Assembly: GCF_016056295.1 (NCBI RefSeq)
Contig: NZ_JAECZB010000027.1
Span: 1-50,065 of the forward strand
From: Atlanticothrix silvestris CENA357
GTDB taxonomy: Bacteria; Cyanobacteriota; Cyanobacteriia; Cyanobacteriales; Nostocaceae
Length of the DNA stretch: 50,065 nucleotides
Direction: 5' to 3'
Part shown: positions 36,383 through 44,495 of the stretch, one piece after another
Layout of the letters: the number at the start of each line of letters is the position of its first letter
How positions within the stretch are numbered: the first letter of the stretch is position 1
Notes under the pieces: model-generated
Seen by the model: only the letters and a program-made list of their open reading frames with translations
What the model was told of the DNA's origin: nothing
Databases searched by the model: none
Translations under genes and position numbers: made by a program

Positions 36383-37303
36383 CATAAAAGAGTAGCGCTC
36401 TAGTAGATAAAAGTTTAGGGGGAGGAAGTGCCGCGCAGAGGTTGGCATCTCCTCTTAATTTAAGGCTCCGCGATCGCCCGTGATAAATTAATAGTTGCTT
36501 TTGATGCAGAACTTGATATCTGCAACTTAAATTACTAGCATCTAGGTGTTACAAAATAGAAATATTAATGAGAGTGATCGCACCTGCAAAATATGGAATA
36601 TATGCATCAACTTGCTTGTTCCATAACAACTGGCAAGGTGGGAAATAAAATTATATATATTTCATGTAAATGTCACTTGATTGATTCTTATAAACTTCAA
36701 GAATATTTTCCATATTTTAAAAGCAACTGTTTAAGAATACTTATGAAGACTTCTGTCCCATACAGGTATTACGCATCTATGAAGAAGGGAAAAGGGGAAG
36801 GGGGAAAGGGGAAAGGGAACCTCATATTTAAAAACAGTCAAGCATAGACGCTGATTTAGAGTCGCACTACGTTTCCTCCTAAATCTTCTTTTAATATTCT
36901 CCATATTTAAAAATAGGAGCTTTATACCATCTGGGGAAAAGTTTTAACTTTAATTCCTTTACCCCTTACCCCATTTCACGAAAAATCTGATACAGATTTA
37001 ACCATTGAAAACTTTGCTGCATCTAAGTTCTTTAATTGTGAATTGCGAATTGCGAATTGGCATTACCCCTTACCCTTTATCCCCTCTTGGTAACTTTGAG
37101 GCGATATTTATACTTGTGGAAAATTCATATATCGATTCAGTAATTTCACAAGTACATAAACCATACTCAAAAAATGTTTTCTGTTTAGTTTAACTTTGAT
37201 CAAGTATAAAATGTATAATTTAAGGTAAAACAGCCCCAACAGACTGTAGTGATTACCCATAAGGGATTGCGCGTAATGGTGCAGTTAAACTGAGGGAATA
37301 TAT
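36383..37303. other. Long intergenic region with repeats and no supported gene
   Basis: This 921-bp stretch contains HIP1-like sites, a polypurine run (about 36778-36818, AAAGGGG-type), heptamer units TTACCCC, and a MITE-like copy (36971-37063). Open frames present show no protein features. It ends in the promoter region of the diguanylate cyclase gene. Confidence 0.6.
36971..37063. mobile_element. IS630-derived MITE-like copy A
   Basis: CCATTTCACGAAAAATCTGA to GAATTGGCAT matches copy B (44179-44260) over about 80 bp, and the first about 18 bp resemble the end of the IS630 element at 49764 onward. It sits between two TTACCCCTTACCC stretches (36959-36971 and 37063-37075). The right part carries extra AATTGCG heptamers. 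Confidence 0.65.
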
Positions 37304-38164
37304 ATGTATTTAATAAAAAAATTAGACGCAAAACCTAAATCATTCTCAATATTACTAAGTATTTGTCTGACGGGCATCATGGGCTTAATTGACCACTACA
37401 TACCATCAGACATGTCTGTATCAATTTTATATTTATTTCCTGTTGGTATTGCTACATGGATTGGTGGTAATTATACGGGCTTATTAATATCTATTATAAG
37501 TTCGATTATATGGTTAATAGTCAATCCCAAACCATTAAGTTGTTCTTCAGCCTTTTTTGTACCTTACTGGAATACAGTCGTTAATTTAGCCTTTTTCTTA
37601 TTCACTAACTATTTATTATCAGAACTTAAATATACATTAAAAAATCTAGAAAAATTAGCTAGAACTGATGCTTTAACGGGACTAATAAACAGAATGTTTT
37701 TCCTAGAGCTAGCCAAACGTGAAATTAACCAAGCTTTAAGACATCAAGAAAGTTTAACACTCGCATATATAGATATTGATGACTTTAAAAAAGTAAACGA
37801 TCAGTTTGGACATGGTGTAGGCGATCGCCTTTTATGTTTAGTTGCTGATGTTGCTCAGAATACTCTCCGCAAAATCGACATAGTGGCTAGAATTGGTGGC
37901 GATGAATTCGCTATTTTACTACCACGGACTAGCTATGAATCGGCAGAAGTAGTGCTTTATAGAGTTCAAAAAGTTCTAGTAGCTTCGATGAAACAACAAG
38001 GTTTTTCAGTAACTTTTAGTATTGGTGCTATTACTTTTAGCGATCCTCCAGAGTCTGTGACTGAAATGATAGAAAAGGCAGATCATCTCATGTATTTTGC
38101 CAAAAAGAAAGGAAAGAATTTGTTGCAACACGAATTGGCAGTAACTTTGCAAGATGTCACTTAA
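37304..38164 (+). CDS. Membrane diguanylate cyclase (GGDEF)
   Basis: The 286-aa protein has five or so hydrophobic N-terminal helices (about 15-110) forming a membrane sensor. A GGDEF domain (about 125-280) follows with ARTDALTGLINR, the metal-binding DIDDFKKVND, and an intact GGDEF active site (ARIGGDEFAILL). The inhibitory-site RxxD upstream of the motif is not obvious. It should make cyclic di-GMP from GTP. There is no EAL domain. The gene is single. Confidence 0.92.
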   Translation: MYLIKKLDAKPKSFSILLSICLTGIMGLIDHYIPSDMSVSILYLFPVGIATWIGGNYTGLLISIISSIIWLIVNPKPLSCSSAFFVPYWNTVVNLAFFLFTNYLLSELKYTLKNLEKLARTDALTGLINRMFFLELAKREINQALRHQESLTLAYIDIDDFKKVNDQFGHGVGDRLLCLVADVAQNTLRKIDIVARIGGDEFAILLPRTSYESAEVVLYRVQKVLVASMKQQGFSVTFSIGAITFSDPPESVTEMIEKADHLMYFAKKKGKNLLQHELAVTLQDVT

Positions 38165-38225
38165 AGATTTGCAATTAACACTCTGCTAAGCTAGGTTTGA
38201 AGATTTGCTTAATGTTGAATTTTAC

Positions 38226-38804
38226 CTACCATTGTTCAGTCCAATAAACAATTTCTGAAGTTGAATTATTAATAGCTACGCCGTGGCTATTGCCATGATT
38301 CCATTTGAAACCAGGAGTTCCTCGATCCTGTGCATCTAATACTAAGATTTCATAACTAACGGGAAATGATTCCGCAGGGGAGTCGCTAGTGTAAAAGAAA
38401 GTTGTGGGCACACCATTAGGGAGATTAGCGTGGTCGTTTGTACTACCACCAATATATTTGCGTTGAGCAATATTTCTGTATTGCGAGAGTAATTTTTGGA
38501 TCTTTTCTGGTGACTGTTTCAGTCTAATTTGAAAATAACTACCTCCTTGTAAAAATCCTGGAGAGTAAGCAATACGAACATTTTTGGCATCACTAGGAAT
38601 TTGATCAGGAAAATATTTAATTTGGTTGTTATTAGACCACAGTTGATGCCGAATTTCACTATATCTTGCCGTATCAGTGATTAATTCTGGCTCATTAGTG
38701 CTGCTAAAAGCTTTTTTTAGAAAAAAACTGCCGCTGATAATACCGAGACTACCGCAAGACAATAGGACTATCATGGCGGCTTTGACAAGATGCGATCGCT
38801 TCAT
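38226..38804 (-). CDS. Exported hypothetical protein
   Basis: The 192-aa protein has an N-terminal membrane segment (LVKAAMIVLLSCGSLGIISGSFFL) that acts as signal anchor. The extracytoplasmic part is rich in aromatic and Asn residues and contains two pairs of conserved-looking blocks, FQIRLKQSPEKIQKLL and WNHGNSHGVAINNSTSEIVYW. I recognise no named family. It converges with the diguanylate cyclase gene, with 61 bp and no terminator between them. Confidence 0.6.
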   Translation of the reverse strand: MKRSHLVKAAMIVLLSCGSLGIISGSFFLKKAFSSTNEPELITDTARYSEIRHQLWSNNNQIKYFPDQIPSDAKNVRIAYSPGFLQGGSYFQIRLKQSPEKIQKLLSQYRNIAQRKYIGGSTNDHANLPNGVPTTFFYTSDSPAESFPVSYEILVLDAQDRGTPGFKWNHGNSHGVAINNSTSEIVYWTEQW

Positions 38805-39141
38805 CGAGTTGGATACTGCTAAATTTTATAGTCATATATCCAACTACTAAACTAAATTCGTAGAATTGCGGATAGGTCATCAGAGATATTGACGAAAACT
38901 TTGCAGATTAAGAGAAAATACGGGGTATTTATAAAATCTTCGTAAAGATAGCTGATAAAGATCTAGGCAGAAACCGCAAGTTTTATTTTCAGAAATGAGG
39001 TAACTCTTAACCTGTTGATTGCCTAAACTTAAACTAATCCATGCCTTGATGTAACCTCTCCTTATTTAAAATATCCGTTAATCTTTCCAAAGCTTTCAGA
39101 ATATTTACTATAAGCGCTGATCTGGGATCGGAGGTTAATTA
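38805..39141. promoter_or_regulatory. Spacer holding the iron-transporter promoter
   Basis: This 337-bp AT-rich spacer lies between divergent genes. GGAGG at 39130-39134 is a good RBS 7 bp before the binding-protein ATG. I looked for a Fur box (GATAATGATAATCATTATC type) and found no convincing match. Confidence 0.5.
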
Positions 39142-40152
39142 ATGGTGTCAATTGGAGTGCGGCAAATCTCATTTGTAATGGCTGGTATGTTGTTAAGTAC
39201 AGGAATAGGAATTTCTGTCGCAGCTAGCCCGAAAACCCTGACAATTTATTCAGGGCGAGAAGAGAAAATCATGAAACCCCTGATTGAAAAAGCTCAGAAA
39301 GATTTGGGGATAAATATTGAAGTGCGCTATGGTGACTCTACAGAATTAGCGATCGCCTTAATTGAAGAAGGTAAAAATAGCCGTGCTGATATGTTTTATG
39401 CTCAGGATGCTGGTTCTTTAGGAGCTGTAGCTCAAGAAAAGCGAACCTTGACTATCCCTGACCAACTACTGAACAAAGTTGATCGGCAATTTAGATCTCC
39501 TACAGGACAATGGGTTGGTGTTTCTGGACGCGCACGGGTAATTGACTACAACACCAAACTTGTTAAAGCTAGCGAACTTCCCACAAGTGTTATGCAACTG
39601 AGTGATCCCAAGTGGCGAGGTAAAGTCGGTTGGGCCCCCACGAACGGTTCTTTTCTCTCATTTGTGACCGCAATGCGACTCATAGAGGGCGAACAAAAAA
39701 CCCTAGAGTGGTTGAAGGGAATGAAAGCCAATCAAGCGAAGGCTTACAGCGGCAATAGTGCGATCGTTGAGGCTTTGGGTCGGGGAGAAGTTGCTTTGGG
39801 GTTAGTAAATAACTATTACCTGTATCGGTTTCTTACCAAAGATCCTAATTTTCCCGTAGCTATCCATCATACACGCGGTGATGCCGGATCTTTGATTAAC
39901 GTAGCTGGTTTAGCAGTTCTGAATACCACTGACCAAAAAAGTGATGCCGAAAAGTTAGTGGACTATATGCTCAGTCCAGATGTGCAAAAGTACCTCACCC
40001 AGCAGTTTTACGAATATCCTTTGGTGAAAGGCATCCCAGTATCTCAAAAGCAAGTTCCGCTTAATCAGCTAAAGTCTCCTCAGCTTGATTTAAGCCAATT
40101 ATCAGATCTTAAAGGCACACTTTCATTACTCCAAGAAGCTGGTTTGGTTTAA
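39142..40152 (+). CDS. Fe(III) ABC transporter, periplasmic binding protein (FutA/FbpA type)
   Basis: The 336-aa protein has a signal peptide (1-28, ending VAASP). The mature protein begins TLTIYSGREEKIMKPL as in FutA/FbpA/HitA proteins. The iron-binding Tyr pair lies in LVNNYYLYRF; a further Tyr is in the IYSGR segment. It captures ferric iron in the periplasm. It is the first gene of a three-gene transporter cluster with permease and ATPase in order. Confidence 0.92.
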   Translation: MVSIGVRQISFVMAGMLLSTGIGISVAASPKTLTIYSGREEKIMKPLIEKAQKDLGINIEVRYGDSTELAIALIEEGKNSRADMFYAQDAGSLGAVAQEKRTLTIPDQLLNKVDRQFRSPTGQWVGVSGRARVIDYNTKLVKASELPTSVMQLSDPKWRGKVGWAPTNGSFLSFVTAMRLIEGEQKTLEWLKGMKANQAKAYSGNSAIVEALGRGEVALGLVNNYYLYRFLTKDPNFPVAIHHTRGDAGSLINVAGLAVLNTTDQKSDAEKLVDYMLSPDVQKYLTQQFYEYPLVKGIPVSQKQVPLNQLKSPQLDLSQLSDLKGTLSLLQEAGLV

Positions 40153-40164
40153 CTCCTAGTTAAG

Positions 40165-40192
40165 GAGACGCGATAAATCGCCGTCTCTACAG
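40165..40192. repeat. Dispersed hairpin repeat, copy 2
   Basis: Identical over 28 bp to 32230-32257 (GAGACG...CGTCTC hairpin then TACAG). It occupies the 80-bp spacer between the binding-protein and permease genes and could stabilise or end the upstream transcript. Confidence 0.85.
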
Positions 40193-40232
40193 AAAATCCG
40201 TCAAGCTAATTTGACTAAGTTCGTAGTTAGCG

Positions 40233-41882
40233 ATGCAAGTTACAGGCACAAAAGCTCATCATCCACCTTTATTTCTTATTGTTACAGCTGGATTGACAGC
40301 TATAGCGATCGCACTGCCTTTGACTTACTTAGTTATACGGGTAGCTGGTGTGGGTGGAGAACGGTTATTAGCTCTGGTACTGCGTCCCCGTAACCTTACA
40401 GTATTACTCAATAGCGTAGGCATAGCCTTAGTTAGTACTTTACTAGCAACTGCGATCGCTTTACCGATAGCATTTCTGACCATGCGAACAAATTTACCCT
40501 GGCGGCGATTTTGGTTAATCGCTACCACCTTACCTTTAGCAGTACCTGACTATGTAGGTGGTTTTGCCTTGATTGCTGCTTTTGGCCCTAAAGGCAGCTT
40601 GTTACAACTTTGGCTAGAACCTCTGGGAGTGCAGGAATTACCAGAAATCTACGGCTGGACTGGTGCAATTTTGGGATTGACTTTGTTTTCCTATCCTTAT
40701 TTACTGCTGAGTATCCAAGCTGGATGGCAAGGTATTGATCCAGCAATTGAGGAAGTTGCCAGAAGTTTAGGTTATACCCAGCGCCAAACTTTTTTTCGCG
40801 TCACTTTACCTGCTTTACGTCCCTCAATCATTGCCGGAGGGTTACTCGTAGCGCTGAACGCCTTGCAAGATTTTGGCACAACTTCAGTTATGCGGTTTGA
40901 TACCTTTACGCGGGCGATTTTTTTGCAATACAGATATACATTTGATCGTCATCAAGCGGCGGCACTAGCTTTAATGTTAGTGAGTTTAGTATTGCTGCTA
41001 TTGTGGTTAGAATATAAAGCGCGTTCACGGGCTGCTTACTACACTCGTGCCACAAAGTCTTACCGTCCACCAGCATTGATTGATCTCGGTATTTGGCAAG
41101 TGCCTGCAATTTTGTTTTGCCTGAGCGTGGTTAGTTTGGGTTTATTGTTACCCATCGGTGTAACTTCTTTCTGGCTACTACAAGGATTAATTGTCACAGG
41201 CACAAACGAAACTATCTCTTTATCGCAATTGATGCAATTAGCCTGGAACTCAATGGTAGCAGCCGGATTAGCGGCGATCGCAGCCACTTTCTTTGCCTTG
41301 CCGATCGCCATCTTGGCAGTAAGATTTCCTAGTCGCATTACTACTGCTATTGAACGCTGTAGTTACATTGGCTTTGGTTTACCGGGAATTGTAGTTGCCT
41401 TTTCTCTCGTATTTTGGGGAGCAAATTACCTACCTTGGCTATATCAGACTTTACCCATGCTGATATTTGCTTATTTGGTGTTATTTGTTTCTCAGTCTGT
41501 AGGCACTGTCAGAAGCTCACTGCTTCAGGTGAATCCCAACTTAGAAGAATCTGCCCAGAGTTTAGGCAAAACTCCTTGGCAAACTTTAATCAAAATTACC
41601 TTACCGTTGGTCAGTCCAGGGATATTAGGCGGAGGCGCATTAGTGTTTTTAACAGCAATCAAGGAGTTGCCAGTGACATTACTATTAGCTCCCATTGGTT
41701 TCAATACCCTAGCTACCCATATTTGGAAAGCAACTGAGAGTGTTTCTTATAGTGATGCGGCGGCGGCAGCCCTAGTTCTGCTGGTGGTTTCGATTAGCGC
41801 CACGTTATTTGTGTTGTCTCAAAGTCGCTATCCAAGGCTGACTATAGAGGCACAACGTAGCCTGCAAAGAGAGGTTGATTAG
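40233..41882 (+). CDS. Fe(III) ABC transporter permease (double domain, FbpB type)
   Basis: The 549-aa protein contains about 12 membrane helices in two homologous halves. Each half has an EAA loop: EVARSLGYTQRQTFFRVTLPALRPS and ESAQSLGKTPWQTLIKITLPLVSPG. This fused dimeric permease is typical of the Fut/Fbp/Hit ferric iron family. It lies between the binding-protein and ATPase genes on the same strand. Confidence 0.93.
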   Translation: MQVTGTKAHHPPLFLIVTAGLTAIAIALPLTYLVIRVAGVGGERLLALVLRPRNLTVLLNSVGIALVSTLLATAIALPIAFLTMRTNLPWRRFWLIATTLPLAVPDYVGGFALIAAFGPKGSLLQLWLEPLGVQELPEIYGWTGAILGLTLFSYPYLLLSIQAGWQGIDPAIEEVARSLGYTQRQTFFRVTLPALRPSIIAGGLLVALNALQDFGTTSVMRFDTFTRAIFLQYRYTFDRHQAAALALMLVSLVLLLLWLEYKARSRAAYYTRATKSYRPPALIDLGIWQVPAILFCLSVVSLGLLLPIGVTSFWLLQGLIVTGTNETISLSQLMQLAWNSMVAAGLAAIAATFFALPIAILAVRFPSRITTAIERCSYIGFGLPGIVVAFSLVFWGANYLPWLYQTLPMLIFAYLVLFVSQSVGTVRSSLLQVNPNLEESAQSLGKTPWQTLIKITLPLVSPGILGGGALVFLTAIKELPVTLLLAPIGFNTLATHIWKATESVSYSDAAAAALVLLVVSISATLFVLSQSRYPRLTIEAQRSLQREVD

Positions 41883-41916
41883 GGACTCCAACTAAAAAAT
41901 ATCCCATCGTTATAGA

Positions 41917-41944
41917 AGCAGGGGGCAGGGAGCAGGGAGCAGGG
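41917..41944. repeat. Heptamer tandem repeat (STRR), AGCAGGG x4
   Basis: AGCAGGG, GGCAGGG, AGCAGGG and AGCAGGG occur in the spacer between permease and ATPase. Confidence 0.85.
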
Positions 41945-42037
41945 GGAGTAAGAAAAATAAAATCTGAATAAATTCGATAATTTATTTTTTGGAGTTCCCT
42001 TAAAGCAGACTTCGAGGGAAACACAGGAGTTATAGCA

Positions 42038-43156
42038 ATGACAACATCGGCAATTTTACGCTTGGAGAATATCACCCTCAAGTTTTCCTCAACGGCTACC
42101 CCAGTCGTTAACGGGGTAACTTTGACACTAGCATCGGGAGAAGTGCTGGGGTTACTAGGCCCTTCTGGATGTGGTAAAACTACACTCCTGCGAATTATTG
42201 CCGGATTTGAATCACCGCAAACGGGAACTGTGGAAATCGCTGGAAGGGTAGTTGCTAGTATCAATCATTGGATACCACCAGAACAGCGAAATATTGGGAT
42301 GTTGTTTCAAGATTATGCTTTATTTCCTCATTTATCAGTGACGGAGAATATTGCTTTTGGTTTGCAATCTACCAAAGCTAGCGATCGCCAGCAACGAGTG
42401 GCAGAGTTATTAGATTTGGTCAGACTATCAGGATTGGAAAAACGCTATCCCCATGAATTATCTGGGGGTCAGCAACAGCGCGTAGCCTTAGCTCGTGCCT
42501 TAGCTCCCCAACCTCAACTCTTACTTTTAGATGAACCGCTGAGCAATTTAGATGCACAAGTGCGGCTGAGTTTGCGAGAAGAAGTCTTAGAAATTCTCAA
42601 AACCAAGCAGATTTCGGCAATTTTTGTTACCCATGATCAACAAGAAGCCCTAGCGATCGCAGACCTTGTTGCTGTCATGCAACAAGGTAAATTAGAGCAA
42701 CTAGGAACACCAGAAGCAATTTATCATCAGCCAGCCTCTCGGTTCGTTGCCGAGTTTGTCACCCAAGCTAACTTTCTGCCAGCTAAACGCAAAGGAAACC
42801 TGTGGGAAACAGAAATCGGATGTTTTGCAATCAAAGAACAAAATTCAAAAAACGGTATTCATAGCCTATTTTCCAACAATGGCTACAAGTCTACACTCAG
42901 CGTTTACAGCCTTCATGTTGACGCAGACAATGGGGATGTGATGATCCCAGAAGAGGACATAATTTTGCAACCAGCAAAGGATGGTGCAGCAATGATTAAG
43001 ACACGGCGCTTTTTAGGTAGTGAATATCGGTACTGCTTACGAACTTCTTCAGGAAAAAAGCTTTATGCAAGGACACCATCTACCATATCTCTTTCTGTTG
43101 GCACACGAGTAAAGCTTTCTGTAATCGGGCCGTTGAGATTTTTTCCCCACGGTTAA
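42038..43156 (+). CDS. Fe(III) ABC transporter ATPase (FbpC/FutC type)
   Basis: The 372-aa ATPase has Walker A GPSGCGKTT, Q-loop FQDYALFPH, signature LSGGQQQRVALARAL, Walker B LLLLDEPLSNLD and switch His FVTHDQ. A C-terminal TOBE-like regulatory domain (about 240-370) follows. All motifs are intact. It powers the iron permease encoded upstream, 155 bp away with a heptamer array in the spacer. Confidence 0.94.
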   Translation: MTTSAILRLENITLKFSSTATPVVNGVTLTLASGEVLGLLGPSGCGKTTLLRIIAGFESPQTGTVEIAGRVVASINHWIPPEQRNIGMLFQDYALFPHLSVTENIAFGLQSTKASDRQQRVAELLDLVRLSGLEKRYPHELSGGQQQRVALARALAPQPQLLLLDEPLSNLDAQVRLSLREEVLEILKTKQISAIFVTHDQQEALAIADLVAVMQQGKLEQLGTPEAIYHQPASRFVAEFVTQANFLPAKRKGNLWETEIGCFAIKEQNSKNGIHSLFSNNGYKSTLSVYSLHVDADNGDVMIPEEDIILQPAKDGAAMIKTRRFLGSEYRYCLRTSSGKKLYARTPSTISLSVGTRVKLSVIGPLRFFPHG

Positions 43157-43262
43157 GCAAGCTACGTAATTCGTAATGACGCTAGGCGATCGCGGGATTG
43201 TACACAACTAAAAAGTTTTATACTGCCTCACTTATCAACCACGACTATAAGGTATTCATTTT

Positions 43263-44000
43263 ATGAATTGGGAAATTTTTCTTGCCAGTTTTGCAGGTTC
43301 TTTAATTGAATTAGTCGAAATTTTGGGCATAGTGCTTGTTGTCGGTAGGCTAGCTGGTTGGCGTAATGCCCTAGTTGGTTCAGGTAGTGGTATTGCTTTA
43401 ACAATAATTGTCTCGCTCTTCTTAGGGAAAAGTTTGACGCTCATCCCCGTAGACATTCTGAGGATTGTTGCAGGCAGTTTACTACTGTTGTTTGGACAGA
43501 AGTGGACACGCTCAATTATTAAGTACTACGGCGGCATTCCCAAGCAAAAAGGTGACAAAGAAGACAGGCTAGAAGCAGAACTAGCAAAAGAAGACAACCA
43601 ATCTGGCTGGAATTGGTTTGCTGTAGTCACTACATTTAAAGGTGCGCTGTTAGATAGTGTAGAAGTTGCGATCGCAGTTGTTACTTTAGGTGCTGCTGGC
43701 GGCCAATGGATAGATGCTATTAGTGGTGCTTCATTTGCAGCAGTAGCTTTGGCCGTGATTGCATTCTTGTTTAGAACTCCACTTAATCGCGTGCCTGTCA
43801 AGCCCATGAAATTTGTCGCAGCAATGCTACTAATGGGATTTGGCATCTACTGGCTAGGCGAAGGACTGAATGTGGAGTGGCCATTAGGTAATTGGGCGAT
43901 TATCTGGTTGCCTTTAGCTTGGGGTAGTTTTATGGCTACTGCTGCGGCACTTTTGCGCTGGCGGGTTGGGTTGCAAAAACCAGAGGAGATTGTCAGCTAG
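43263..44000 (+). CDS. Internally duplicated membrane protein (COG4280-like), possible metal transporter
   Basis: The 245-aa protein has two homologous halves of about 70 residues, each with three helices. FAGSLIELVEILGIVLVVGR matches FKGALLDSVEVAIAVVTLGA, and IPVDILRIVAGSLLLLFGQKW matches VPVKPMKFVAAMLLMGFGIYW. A charged loop (KQKGDKEDRLEAELAKEDNQS) joins the halves. Each first helix carries an (E/D)xVE acidic motif within the membrane, reminiscent of cation transporters such as FTR1 (REXXE). I recall the family as COG4280, uncharacterised. It follows the iron ABC genes by 106 bp, so metal transport is an inference from context. Confidence 0.65.
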   Translation: MNWEIFLASFAGSLIELVEILGIVLVVGRLAGWRNALVGSGSGIALTIIVSLFLGKSLTLIPVDILRIVAGSLLLLFGQKWTRSIIKYYGGIPKQKGDKEDRLEAELAKEDNQSGWNWFAVVTTFKGALLDSVEVAIAVVTLGAAGGQWIDAISGASFAAVALAVIAFLFRTPLNRVPVKPMKFVAAMLLMGFGIYWLGEGLNVEWPLGNWAIIWLPLAWGSFMATAAALLRWRVGLQKPEEIVS

Positions 44001-44066
44001 ATTGCATTTGCCGCCTCAAATGTCAAGCAATGGCGAGGAATTTATTTCTCAAGGTTGTATATATTG

Positions 44067-44130
44067 ACATACTCCCCCGAATCCGATTCTCTACGAAACG
44101 CTGCGCGAACCCTAAATTCGGGGGATTCTA
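44067..44130. mobile_element. PATE-like hairpin element (IS200/IS605-type)
   Basis: GACATACTCCCCCGAAT opens a hairpin whose stem CCCCCGAAT (44074-44082) pairs with ATTCGGGGG (44116-44124), followed by ATTCTAGGCTC. The ACATACTCC start is shared with the copy at 22493. No transposase gene is present. Confidence 0.4.
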
Positions 44131-44178
44131 GGCTCAAACAGCGATTGCTAGCATAGCCAGTCTGACATTAATCACCTA

Positions 44179-44260
44179 ATACCATTTCACGAAAAATCTG
44201 ATACAGATGTAAACCCTGAAAACTTTGCTGCATCTAAGTTCTTTAATTGCGAATTGGTAT
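44179..44260. mobile_element. IS630-derived MITE, copy B
   Basis: The 82-bp unit runs from ATACCATTTC to GAATTGGTAT; these ends are inverted repeats with one mismatch and include TA dinucleotides as expected for an IS630/mariner TA target. The interior matches copy A (36971-37063). The remaining 44001-44495 spacer contains a PATE-like hairpin and an unsupported reading frame. Confidence 0.7.
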
Positions 44261-44495
44261 AACCCAGCAGTCGATGCCCCAACTGCACAAATGCGATCGC
44301 AATTATTTCTACCCAAATGCGAGCATACGGTTTATGTTGGCAGGAGTCGGATGAGATATTTCATCATGCAATGGGCGAGTTTGAAAAATTTTGTGTTGAA
44401 CATTACGGTTCGTTGGAAACAGAGCTATCATCAGAAGCAAAGTTTGAGATATGGGCGTATACAGCCAGTTGAAAGTATTTTCTGTATATCTCAAT

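Noticed and set aside
36593-36847. 84-codon plus-strand frame
   Set aside because: Ends in a polypurine tract translated as Lys/Gly; no protein features.
38805-39141. Possible Fur box upstream of the iron-binding protein gene
   Set aside because: No stretch resembles GATAATGATAATCATTATC well enough.
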